Source of the DNA: Leuctra nigra | Taxonomy: Eukaryota > Arthropoda > Insecta > Plecoptera > Leuctridae | Length of the DNA stretch: 64,000 nt | Direction of reading: 5' to 3' | Assembly (NCBI GenBank): GCA_934045905.1 | Contig: OW203766.1 | Location: 22,314,309-22,378,308, forward strand | Shown: positions 24,201-35,130 of the stretch, in pieces | Position numbering within the stretch: the stretch's first letter is position 1 | How the letters are laid out: the number at the start of each line of letters is the position of its first letter | The notes under the pieces: generated by a model | What the model was told of the DNA's origin: nothing | Database searches by the model: none | The model's input: the letters and a program-made list of their open reading frames with translations, nothing else | Made by a program: the position numbers and the translations under genes

Positions 24201-25729
24201 GAAAAAACGTTGAACCTCAGTAAAATTAAAAACTCAAAAATAGCATGAAAATCGTCATGATTTTAATGACCCCCATAAGACATGTTAAAAATAGGAATTT
24301 ATAACTACAATATCTCAAAATCTAGACACGAGAAGTTGTTCATATTTCACAATATCGTGTAAATAGTTATTATTGATACCTCTGCCAAAAATAGGAATAT
24401 TTGATAGCTCTATATTCTTATCATACAAAAATCTGCTTCCTAACACATCCTAAAAAGGATATAGAATTTTTATCTCTACCTACCTACAAATTATTAATGA
24501 AAACGAAGAACATGAAGTGATATTCTTAATTCTAGGTCACACATTTTCCCAATTTAAAATATTGCCGCCATAAGCTGAACCAGCGCCATTTCCGAATACG
24601 GTGACAAAATCTATCAACAGGTAGCAGTAGCTCTGTTGGTAGTGAATTGATCGCGATCTCACAAATTCGTACAAAATAATCAAGTAAATTAGGTCTAAAT
24701 ACACTCTTCACCTTTTGTTAAAATATCCCAATGAGTATGATAGTATGTATTTTTAGTATTTAATCATGCAGTGTCGTAGTATTGAACTCACGCGGCCGTA
24801 AGAAAACTTTAATTCAGTTTTCAACTTGTGTCAACCCTACCGCTGGACGATTTTTACATTCATGTTCGAGGTAGGTAAATATTATAGGTACAATTAGGTA
24901 CAATCCTTTATTGTTTTGATATCTAACATAAATATGAGATAGATGCTGTACGTGTACGTAGTGCTATGTTGGCATATTGTAATAATGTATAATTTAATGT
25001 TTGCAGGACATTAAACGTCATTTAAAACTCTTCTAAACCAAAGCTATTTTGGAAGTAGGTAGTTAGTATTTGACAGGCTCTGTCTTACTGCACCGCGTAT
25101 GAATATATTTAGCTAGACACACCACAGCACTCCGCTGGCGGGAAATCCTGCCAACCCTAGATTTTCTTATCAAATTACTCATTGTACAGTCACATCAATT
25201 TCTAGTGTTCAAAGGCACTTTTTAGATCCAGTCCAGAGACCATTATTTTACAATGGGTCTTGAAAAACAATGCAAGTCATTTTAATCATTTTCAGTCGTT
25301 ACTCGCTGTACTAGTATGTGAAAATTGGATAATTATCTATCGAACATCAAGCCTGCAGGTTGATTATTATTACCTAGAAGAATAAAATACGTTGATTTAT
25401 ATGGAGAAAAAATAATTGATGCCAATATAGCAATCTAATTTGAAGACAAACCGATTGACTACTCCTACCTAAAGTGACCAACAGGTTGCGCTACCTATAT
25501 GGCCCCTTACTTTACCTGTGTGCGCACAATCCCCATCGTTACAGATACACAGATCCATCTCTTATATTGAGTTCATGAAATGGTTCATAATATACCTACT
25601 GGAATTGCAAGAAAAGTCCAATCCACAGATCGCCGGTTGGTTTTTTACTTACAAAATGAATGCACAAAATAAACTGTTGAAATATTTGTTCAAGGGGAAT
25701 GATGTGACTCCATCAGTCCGGCTGCTGAT
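21215..25729. other. PPP1R37 3' UTR and intergenic spacer to the RGS gene
   Basis: No further coding potential was found. AT-rich DNA with scattered TAGGTA motifs. A long 3' UTR probably occupies the first 1-2 kb, but no single polyadenylation site stands out. At 23628 a hAT-like left end (CAGGGCCGGCCCGTGAC) is followed by a run of 17 C. A CCCTG end near 23750 could close it, but no 8-bp duplication is present. The last 250 bp before 25730 should contain the RGS 5' UTR and promoter. Confidence 0.5.
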
Positions 25730-28700
25730 ATGGTCACTATGAGTTCTGACAAGGTGGCCACCCGGCGGAAGGATCTCACCAACAATGGGGGACAAGCTGG
25801 GGGGTCTGGGGTACCGACCATTCCCCCAAACTCGGAAGACACACCCAATCACCTCGTGTACAAAAAGGTAAATTGAGAGTAATTGACTTGGGTCACATGC
25901 AGCACAAGTGGTCTTGATACTATTCTACTTAATATGTATTGTCATTATTCATTATTATTCATTATTATAGTACCTTACTTCCCCCACGAAGGCTTCCACC
26001 TTAGAACAGTGGTGGGTTTGTGGTTCTCAATCAATCCATTGTTAGGCTAGCTAGCAGTTTTGCTTATTTATAAATAAAGGACTTCCCATGTCTGACAGTG
26101 ATATGCCAGTCCACAGACTTGTCTTAGGCAACAGACAAAGAGCAGCCCCAGAGTCAACCTCATCCTATGCCCTCCCATAAATTTGCAGACCGTGGGCCTT
26201 GTCCACCTAGACAGCCTGCAGTAGTCAAGCTGGGTTCCCATACTTCGCTTTCGTTTCGCATTCGGTTCGCTTTCGCGTCGCGAAGTTTGTAGTCGTTTCC
26301 ATAATTTCTGTAACATAAATAGTATTCTGCCAATAGTTAAAAACAAAATGACGGATAATAATCAGATAATAAGCAAGAACGGCAAGAAAAAGCGGAAAAA
26401 GTGAAACTTGAAAGTTGAAACGTCAAAACAAATGTTCATTAATCGAATATCGAATATAAGTTCGAGGTCGACCGGAAATGGAGATTCGATATATCGCATC
26501 ACTTCCGGATTTCGCGCGTTTCGGTTTTGTCGAAGTTGAAGTTGGTCCAACATTTTTGCATTTCGGAGACGAAATTAAACATGGACGATTTTCTGTGTTA
26601 AAAGGTAGCCATTTTGCGAAAGCGAACCGAATGCGAACCGAAAGCGAAGTATGGGAACGCAGCTTCAGGCTGGTCTCTACAGTGCGTTCGGACAGGACCT
26701 TTCAGCGCCTGAGGGCAAATGTCTAAATACAACCGCCAATAAAATGCTGTACACACCTCAGAAATTTGGATCTTCTTTGCTCCTCTATTGTTATAGAGAG
26801 ACGTGGAGTTAGTGCCAGAAAAATATAAAAAATTAGCGTGTAAAATAGTAATTCCATGCAGAAATTAGTTTTTTCGCTGCTGCAAATTCCTGTCCGAACG
26901 CACTGTAGATGGATCCTCCCCCCCCCCCCCCCCCCCCCCCCCCCGCCCCCCCTCCTTCACTTTTCCTTCAGGCTTCAAACAATTAAAATGCTAATTTAAT
27001 TCTCAGATGGAGCACATACTTGAGAAGATGCAAGACGAAGTTTCTGGTGTTCCCGTGCGAACAGTGAAAAGCTTTATGTCCAAGATACCGTCGGTGTTTA
27101 CGGGCACCGACCTCATCATCTGGATGATCAAAAACTTAGACGTTGAGGATCAGGCAGAAGCGTTGCACTTGGCTCATCTGATGGCAGCTCATGGATACTT
27201 CTTCCCCATCGACGATCACATGTTGACGGTCAAGAACGACAATACATTTTATAGATTTCAGGTAATTGTGTTCATATATATGTTCTAAGTCCGGTTAGGT
27301 AGGGAGTAGGCCCAAGTTAGGATAACTAGGCATGTCTGTCTGTCTATTACCTACTTATTAGTTAGTGAAAGGGAAAGAATCCTATACCTAGGCTGTGGGA
27401 TGCGCACCCACTGGAGACCAATTCTTGAGATTCACTTTTTGAAACCGTTTTTCGTTTGCATTGTAATTGTATACATTATCAAAAAGTGTACAACTAAGCC
27501 TTTCACACAGTAAAATCTCACACGTATCTCACAGTAGGTACAATGAAAACGTGTGTTTCGAATTGTGAAAGCAAATTTTTTAAACATATTTTCATAATAG
27601 TTAGTCTTGGTTAGACTCTCTTTGGGAATACAAATAAATATGTTGGGAAAAAGTTTGATGGTCCACGACAACAAAATATATTTTAACTTTTAAGTAATTC
27701 CGCAGTGGAAAAGAAGAACCGCTGGCTAGAACATTACTGACTGATGCAATGAATGCCGTCCTGGAAAAGTGTGCTCTTTCTGTACTGCACATACAAAGCT
27801 CAATTCACTGCTTCTGGGAGTGAACTCCTGATCTTTTCAAGCTCATTGGAGGCTTCTTTCGTATGAAATTCAGGCACAACATTACTGCACTTGGCGACAG
27901 TAACTGTGCACTGACTTCACAAACTATCAGTGTGATTGAGTTGAACAAAATTTAGCTCTTATTTTAGATCTCTTGTCGGTTTAGATGTGGAGGTTATTGT
28001 CAGTTATTTTAAAGATTTTGTTCTTGTACAATATAGGTATTGTTAATCATGCAATGTTAAACATATTGTAGACGCCATACTTTTGGCCTTCAAACTGTTG
28101 GGAGCCGGAAAACACGGACTACGCCGTATACCTCTGCAAGCGTACGATGCAAAACAAGACTCGACTTGAGTTGGCCGACTACGAAGCCGAGAACCTCGCT
28201 CGACTGCAGAAGATGTTCTCGCGGAAATGGGAATTCATATTTATGCAGGCGGAAGCTCAGAGTAAAGTTGATAAGAAGAGAGACAAGCTGGAGAGAAAAG
28301 TTCTCGACAGTCAAGAGAGAGCTTTCTGGGATGTACATCGACCTATGCCCGGCTGTGTCAATACAACAGAAGTGGATATAAAGAAAGCTTGTCGAATGAA
28401 CAAACCCATTAAGAGCAGTCGTCATTTAAAACTAGGGGTACGTATCCATTTGAAGTAGTCTTATAAAACCATAGTCTGGAAACAAGTAGACACACAATAG
28501 GTACCTAGATCTGAAACTAACACATACTTAGTAATTGACGGTAACATGTACACTCGGCACAACAAAAATTGATCAGTTACAAATTTGAATGACTGCTGTT
28601 CATGTTCCATACCAATCAAAGCTTGTTATTATCATTGAAATGTGAAGTCACCCACTGGAGTGAGACAAGGAGATCGCTACTGACATCTTATGGAGCGATC

Positions 28701-31700
28701 TAACATTTTTCAGTCGATATTTATTCAACAATCAATACCTGTGCCAAATGTACCTAATCGATTGGTTAATAAGATTAACTGATTTGGTCTGTTTAAGAAG
28801 AATAAAATTTGATAAACCTGAGCAATAAATGTGTGTTCTACAAATGTTTCATAGTTCTACAATTATCTAAACATGTCCGCAGGTGGGAGGTGGTCGCATC
28901 TCGCCCACCACATCGGAAGTCGAGCTGGCTTCGCCTACCGATGCCGTTAAACGCCAAATAGCAATGCTACGCCAACGGCTGGATCGACGAAACATAAAGG
29001 TTTCCAAAGTAGCCGAGGCATGCATCGGTTACTTTGAGCAATACGTCGAGTACGATCAATTCTTCACTGCGCCAGATCTTGCCAATCCGTGGATCTCAGA
29101 TAGCTTGGAGTTTTGGGAACAGGAGAAAATGGCGTAAGTACCTAGTTATTAGTATTAGTGATCTGATGTACGGCTTGCCGGGGAGAGCTGCTAGTAATTT
29201 AAGTAATTTAAGGTGGTGCAAGCGCTCTGTCATTTTAGCAAATTGAGAGAGAAAAATTGTTTCATAAGTGGGTGTAACTTTGATAGGATGTTCACATGAT
29301 CAGTGTGACCAAGCACTTTTTCATTTTTGCTTTGTGCCTTGTTAATTAGGCGCCTATTATTCAACAAAACCGCGCAAAACTATGAAATTTCCGATACGAT
29401 TGGAGACCGAACCCGTTAACTAACCAATTTATCTAAAATTTTAATCATGATAATAAGATAAAAGGCAAACTTACCTAGGGTAATCACTTGGCACATTTTT
29501 AAAATTAAATTTCATACGGCATCTAGCGAGACAAGAAAATAGACCATTTTTCACTAAAAATCAATTAATTATTAGTTACTTAACAAATTAAAAATTAAAA
29601 ATATACCAAGTGATAACCCTAAGTTTGTTATTTATCTAATCATGATTAATATTTCAAATCATTTCGTCAACCCATTTTGTCTCCAATAGTATCCAAAAAA
29701 AGTGCCTGCAACACTCGGCAAAATCGCTCGCACTTGCAACACCGTGATTCGACACTAAAAGTACCTAGAGATTGCGCTGATATCAGTAAGATGGCCGGTC
29801 ACGCGAGTACAATCCCAGCGCGTGCGTACTCTTAGATACAAGTCACTTAGATGTCAATCGTAACGAGTTCAGTAAAAAGTTATAATTACATCGCGAAATA
29901 ACAGAAATTGATGCTTACCTCAGTGTCAACAATCAAATACAATTGGCATATTTCATTACAGCACACATTCATTCAAATTCTTGTAAAAACGAGTTGTCTA
30001 TTCACCAAAAGCAGCATTTGACACATTGCAATTGTTTGAACTAGGCGTCAAGAAAAACGTGTCTTCAAAAGGCCGTGAGAAAAACAATCTGCATCTGTAA
30101 AATGGTGATTTTTGGTGAATAGACATCTCGTTTTCACAAAAATTTGAATGAATGTGTGCTGTAATGAAATATGCCGATGGTATTTGATTGTTGACACTAA
30201 GGTATTCATCAATTTCTGTTATTTCGCGATGTAATTATAACTTTTACTGAACTCGTTACGATTTACATCTAAGTGACTTGCCTGAACGCGCCCTGTGCGC
30301 ATGTGCACAAGTACTCGTGGTATAGATGTTAACTTTTTCCGCTAGGTGGCGTTTTGCAACTTTTAGTGTCGAATAGGTTGGGGTTAGAGAACCAAGTCTT
30401 CTCAACACAGAAACTGCTCTGCATAAAATGAAACTAGCATTATTTTTAAACTTACATTTGTATTTGTAAAAAAAAAATGGTAAAAAAAATAATTGCTTTT
30501 TACACTTTTGCGCATTTTTTAAATTTAGTTTTTAATATTTGACGTCTGCTGGAGCGCTAGCGCTCAGCACTTGTGGCATGGCGTCGTGTTTCATTATTCA
30601 TCCGGCAAAGTGTTTTCTGCGTTTCAGTAATTTTTCTGATTTTTCATTGTAGGTACCGATTTAAGTTTAATTAAGTTAATTATATATTTAGATTGCTTTA
30701 TTTTTAAGAATGAGCAGAAAGAGAAAACTTTTTACTCCCCCTTCATTCCATAGTGCAGTTTGGAATAATTTCGGTTTCAAATTCACTGTTTTTCTTTTCT
30801 TTGTTTTCAACAAAGAAGCCTTCTATCGACATTTTACAAAACGATTAAAATCGATTAATAATCGATTATGGTGGGTGGGGTGGGAGAAGTCAATTCGATT
30901 ATCAATTATAGTACCTACATATTTTAAAAAACCAATTCAAAAAAATATTAATCTAGGCACTAGGCAGAAAGTACTAATTTGCACATAAACGTCCCAATTC
31001 AAAAAACAGACTTCAATCACAGACTTGTGATTTGTTAATAGAAAAAGTGCAAAAAATGTCTTTTATGTGGGTGGACCCGGCTTAAGCGATACCTAAAATG
31101 GTCATACTTCTGTCCCGGTAAGAAGAGAATGTACAAATTCAGCTGCAAGTGTCAATGCGAGGACGTTCTAAATTATTGTACAATTTCATTTGGATTGTTG
31201 TTTCCAGCAAAGAGATATCGGCAAGACGGGTAAAACGCTGGGCCTTCAGTCTGCAAGAGCTCCTTCAGGATCCAGTGGGACGAGAACATTTTGTTCGCTT
31301 CTTAGACAAGGAGTTTAGTGGAGAGAACCTCAAGTTCTGGGAGACGATGCAGGAGTTGAAAACGTTGTCTCAGAAAGACGTTCAAGCTAAGGTCGACGAG
31401 ATCTGGGCAGAGTTCCTGGCACCTGATGCGAGTTGTCCGATTAATGTCGACTCGCGCTCATATGAAATCACCAAGAAGAATCTGGAAAACCCGGACCGGT
31501 GGAGCTTCGACGTTGCTGCTGCACATGTTTACCATCTCATGAAGAGCGACAGTTACTCACGATATCTGCGCTCGGAAATGTACAAAGAATTTCTCAACGG
31601 ATCAAAAAAGAAGGTAATTTTTAATTATAATGTGACTGTGAGGGACAATGACTGGCACTAGGCTATTGTATTGTTTCAATGAATTCCATTATTTTAAAAA

Positions 31701-32202
31701 TGTTATTGTTTGGTATCGGGTTGTTTTTATTATTTTATGTTTTTACAATTACAACACTACAATTACAATTACTACAATTTTAGCAATTTCTTTTATTCAT
31801 CTTCAGTGAAACGGCTCACTGCGGAGGGATATTTCTGAAGTCTTTCACAAGTCTCAAATGTGTGTGTGGGAATGAGCTAAGAGCAATTTTTATATTTGAG
31901 CAAATTTCAAATTTTGTGCAGTTTTGTATTGGCATATTTTGTGAAACATGATAATGGAATTAGAACTCAAAATCCTATTTTCGTTTGTTACAAGCAAAAA
32001 TGCATAAAAAACTAGGTATGAAGGAAAAGTCTCCTTGATAGTTGATATTGAAAATTTACAGAAACTCTAGGCTGTTTTCTTTTCACCTTTTGTTGTATGT
32101 ACTCTTGAAAGCGTCAACTAGAGATACAGTAAACCCTCGTTAATTCGAACTCAAAGGGACCCAAAAAATTGCAATTCAAATTAAAAAAATTCGAATTAAA
32201 AT

Positions 32203-32241
<39 letters not shown>

Positions 32242-33110
32242 GATGAGGGGATTGGTTTTTTAACGTATATTATCTCCTAACTGCAATTACAGAAGGGAAA
32301 AGGAAGCCAAGGTGCATATTATTGAATCTACTTCTTTTAGAAGCGCCGCCTTCTCACTTAATTTCAGTTCGTGGTATTTCTTCGGAGCCATCGTCAAAAC
32401 TTGTTTACGAAACTTTGACACAGCCACACTTGTTTGTTTAGGCTAGCTAGTCTAGCTCGAGGCGTGAGGGGTGAAATGCCGCCAGTCGCCACGTCGTCAG
32501 TAAGTCTAGAGGCGGACGCACCCGATCGAACACACGAGGATAGCCGAGGCGGACGCACCCGATCTAAAACAAAAGGATAGCCGAGCCACGCCGCGCTTGT
32601 GCGCGAGCCATGCTCTGAGCAGTCCGCTGCGGCGCACCCCCCTATTCTGCCTGCGGCGCATGGCGCTGGCTCCAAGTTATTGCGCGTAATATATCACGCG
32701 TTATGAATTTTATACAAACCCACACTTTTGAAGAAAAATTCGAATTAAAGCAATTTTATCCAAGTAAATACATGGGCTGGGACTTTAATTCAATTCGAAT
32801 TTAGAAATAACCTAAAATTCGAATTATCAAAATGAAATAACATAGAAAACCCTATTCTGGCCACTGGGACCACCCAGATAGTTCGAATTAACCTCAAATT
32901 CGAATTATCCGAGTTCGAAATAACGAGGGTTTACTGTACTACTCTATAGACAAAATTTCATATTTTTTAGCCAATCTGAATTATTTTTTGATATTTCACA
33001 AACCATTTGTTCTGTTTTCTTATTGTATAATTCTTTGTTTTCAGACATCAGTGAAAGGAATTCGATCGATAGTCTCATTTACCGGACGAAAAGAACCGGC
33101 CACATCCTAA
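25730..33110 (+). CDS. RGS7: R7-family regulator of G-protein signalling (RGS7-like), 6 exons, 493 aa
   Basis: Exons 25730-25867, 27007-27261, 28072-28437, 28883-29133, 31208-31613, 33045-33110; phases 0, 0, 0, 2, 0; 494 codons with stop (human RGS7 about 495 aa). R7 RGS proteins pair with Gbeta5 and speed GTP hydrolysis by Galpha-i/o, mainly in neurons. Domains in order: variable N-terminus ending in the conserved NHLVYKK; DEP about residues 55-128; DHEX about 132-230 with the family hallmark [23 protein letters not shown] about 265-325 with the NPW motif that binds Gbeta5; RGS box about 345-462 ([26 protein letters not shown]). The last exon gives a short Ser/Lys-rich tail. Introns hold many MITEs. 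ATG at 25739 is an alternative start. Confidence 0.94.
26227..26665. mobile_element. Long-TIR element, 439 bp, RGS intron 1
   Basis: About 50-bp inverted ends: AAGCTGGGTTCCCATACTTC at the left and the complement ending GGGAACGCAGCTT at the right, each continuing into GCGAAAGCGAACC-type motifs. Target duplication not resolved. Only 14 bp separate it from the next MITE. Confidence 0.75.
26680..26905. mobile_element. TA-type MITE, 226 bp, RGS intron 1
   Basis: CAGTGCGTTCGGACAGGA and its perfect inverted copy, flanked by TA (26678-26679, 26906-26907). The interior (CCTTTCAGCGCCTGAGGGC, TCCTCTATTGTTAT) is shared with 35490-35703, whose TIR differs. Confidence 0.85.
26917..26951. repeat. Homopolymer C tract
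   Basis: About 26 consecutive C, interrupted once by G and continued by a further C run. It lies 55 bp before the acceptor of RGS exon 2. The exact length is probably unreliable in the assembly. Confidence 0.8.
28551..28760. mobile_element. TA-type MITE, 210 bp, RGS intron 3
   Basis: Inverted relative of 18317-18528: begins CACTCGGC, ends CCAAATG, flanked by TA (28549-28550, 28761-28762). The shared interior includes CAATCAAAGCTTGTTATTAT and AAATTTGAATGACTGCTG. Confidence 0.8.
29393..29693. repeat. Inverted repeat 1 in RGS intron 4
   Basis: GATACGATTGGAGAC at the left is answered by GTCTCCAATAGTATC at the right, with further pairing inwards (ATCATGAT, CTTACCTAGGGTAATCACTTGG against CCAAGTGATAACCCTAAG). 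It probably is an old foldback transposon lying directly beside the next one. Confidence 0.65.
29748..30373. mobile_element. Large foldback element in RGS intron 4
   Basis: Outer ends TTCGACACTAAAAGT and ACTTTTAGTGTCGAA. The strongest pairing is 29838-30006 with 30114-30281, about 168-bp arms around a loop of about 107 bp (shared blocks such as TAATTACATCGCGAAATAAC and its complement). No ORF. Confidence 0.75.
32127..32936 (-). mobile_element. pogo/Tigger element with remnant transposase start, TA duplication
   Basis: The ends CAGTAAACCCTCGTTAATTC and GAGGGTTTACTG are the same as at 3930-4429, flanked by TA (32125-32126, 32937-32938). The minus strand from ATG at 32391 reads [20 protein letters not shown] before the frame becomes unrelated and stops at 32287. 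That opening matches the CENP-B/pogo helix-turn-helix of Tigger-type transposases. A 33-base T run (32205-32237) and two copies of GGCGGACGCACCCGATC lie inside. Internally deleted and inactive; RGS intron 5. Confidence 0.82.
32287..32391 (-). pseudogene. Tigger/pogo transposase N-terminal fragment (34 codons)
   Basis: Only about the first 23 codons are transposase-like (basic start, then [10 protein letters not shown] as in the first helices of a CENPB_N domain). The remainder reads into the deletion junction and stops. The orientation agrees with the enclosing element. It is a relic, not a functional gene. Confidence 0.65.
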
Positions 33111-35130
33111 AGTCTTCATTTATAAGCGACTGCAAAGTTTCGTCTGCGGGTCAGGTAAGACCGTACAATTACGCAGACAAACGCACACAGAAACCGAACA
33201 CGCTTGCTTCCTCAAGAGAGGGGAGAAAGATTATTATAGTATTGCCATATCCACTGTGGCAGATTTGTGGTTTGTTTGTTTTTGGTAGTATTTCGTTTAG
33301 ATTTTAGAAGGATTATAAACATTATATTTCCTTCAGACCCACCAAATCAGCAATTGTACCCCTTAAATGATATTATAGTATTATGTACCATACCTACCAT
33401 ACATCTCAACTAGTTCATTGTGACAACTTGTACATTACTACACGGTTTACTGTAACAATGAGTAGATTTCTAAAGTATTGTCGGTCTACTTGTGACTGTA
33501 ACACAGTTCTCGATGCAAGAAGTGTGACTGCAAAGACTCGAAGTAAAGATAGGCAAATCTGATGTATCTTTCGGTATTTTATCAAATCTGTAGTCAAAGC
33601 CTCGAAGGTTTAAAATTAAAACTTAAAAGCAATCATTTCTGTTATCTTACTCTGAAAAAAAGAGTAAAAGTAATAATAAATATATAGTCGATAGAATTAA
33701 TGTCACAGTCCATGAAATCTCACATTGGAGTAGGTATTATTTATTATTTGTGTTATCAATTTATGCAATAACGTTCACTTAGCCAAATAAACAAATTGAT
33801 TTTAATTTGGCCAAGTTTACCTAGCTCAGTCATTAGATTTTAACTTTAACGCTAAGAAATTTGTTAACTGCCCTCTCTATTTTACATGACAATATTATGT
33901 TTGATTTATTGAGTCATACTTTTGTAAAATAGTCATGTGGATATATTATGATATTACATATATTTTATTAACTTATGCGTGTGCATTGGTTCACTGTCAT
34001 TTGTCTAACTCTAGTAACTAGTTATACACTTGTTAACGAACCCATTTGGTTTCGCTTCAATTCAGGGTACCACGATTAGTGACATTGCTATTTGCATTTA
34101 CTCGCCCACCTCTAGGCTCCGAAGGGGATGATTCAAACTGACATAATACTTACATTCATTCCACTCCATGCGGCAGATATGCACTCAGTTTCACCTCACT
34201 GAACAATAGTTGTGAATAGCTCACCCAAAGTCATCACGTACTGTAGAAAAACCGGTTTCTTGTAACATATCTGAATAGAGGTGAAATACATCCGAATGGT
34301 AGATTCGTAAGAGAATTAACTTTCTTCGGAAACCATGTTCTGGAAATATTCTCGTGGGAGCCTTCAAGATCAAGCTGAAAACTTGTAAGTTTTCTGGTAG
34401 TTTATTAATGTTACACATGTCTACAGTGATACCGTGATACCCTTGGGTATGGGGTCCATACTCAAGGGTGATACATTGAGTGATACCAACCAAAACCTAA
34501 TGTACGTACGTCACCTCAGTTAATAAATTAACAGTACAACCTACATTGGCGTACTCATTCTATTACTGCCTTGTCACCATTCAATACGAGTGCCTCCTGT
34601 CCTCTTTTAGGTCTGCAGAATGCATTTTCTATCAACCAAACAATAGCATAAGTTTTGGTTCTAAGTAGGTAGGTATGTCAGATTACAAACTCTAATGATG
34701 CAGAAGTCAGACATGAGACATGCAAATTAGTTATTTTTAAGTTTTTAGCATCCCTTTCCGACGATTTGGTATTAGTTACCTCTTGTGAGAATTAATCAGA
34801 AGATGTGCTATTATTAGAGTTTAGATTGTGCATTTTTAGCTGGTTGGTACTTATTTTATTTTATTTTATTTTACACAGCTTTGGAAATGAATTTCCGGTG
34901 GCTGGAGATGGAATTACATATGAAATGCACTTAAGAGTTATAACAATGCAATTGACAATGACAGTACTATGTACGTAGGTACTCTGTATGCAAATCACCA
35001 TCTATGTAAATGGGCCTACTGATTTATAAAGTTACATGTTTGGAGTTCTTCTTAACTACTTCCTGCTATCCTTCTTTCCGACTCATTTCTATTATACCAA
35101 TTATTATTCACAAGTTTTTGGCACCTGCTG
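33111..35130. other. Spacer between RGS7-like (+) and MRPS10 (-) 3' ends
   Basis: Convergent 3' UTR region. No coding or structural RNA signal seen. A (TTTTA)n run at about 34850-34874 provides several minus-strand AATAAA-like signals about 260 bp beyond the MRPS10 stop. Otherwise I see nothing specific. Confidence 0.45.
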
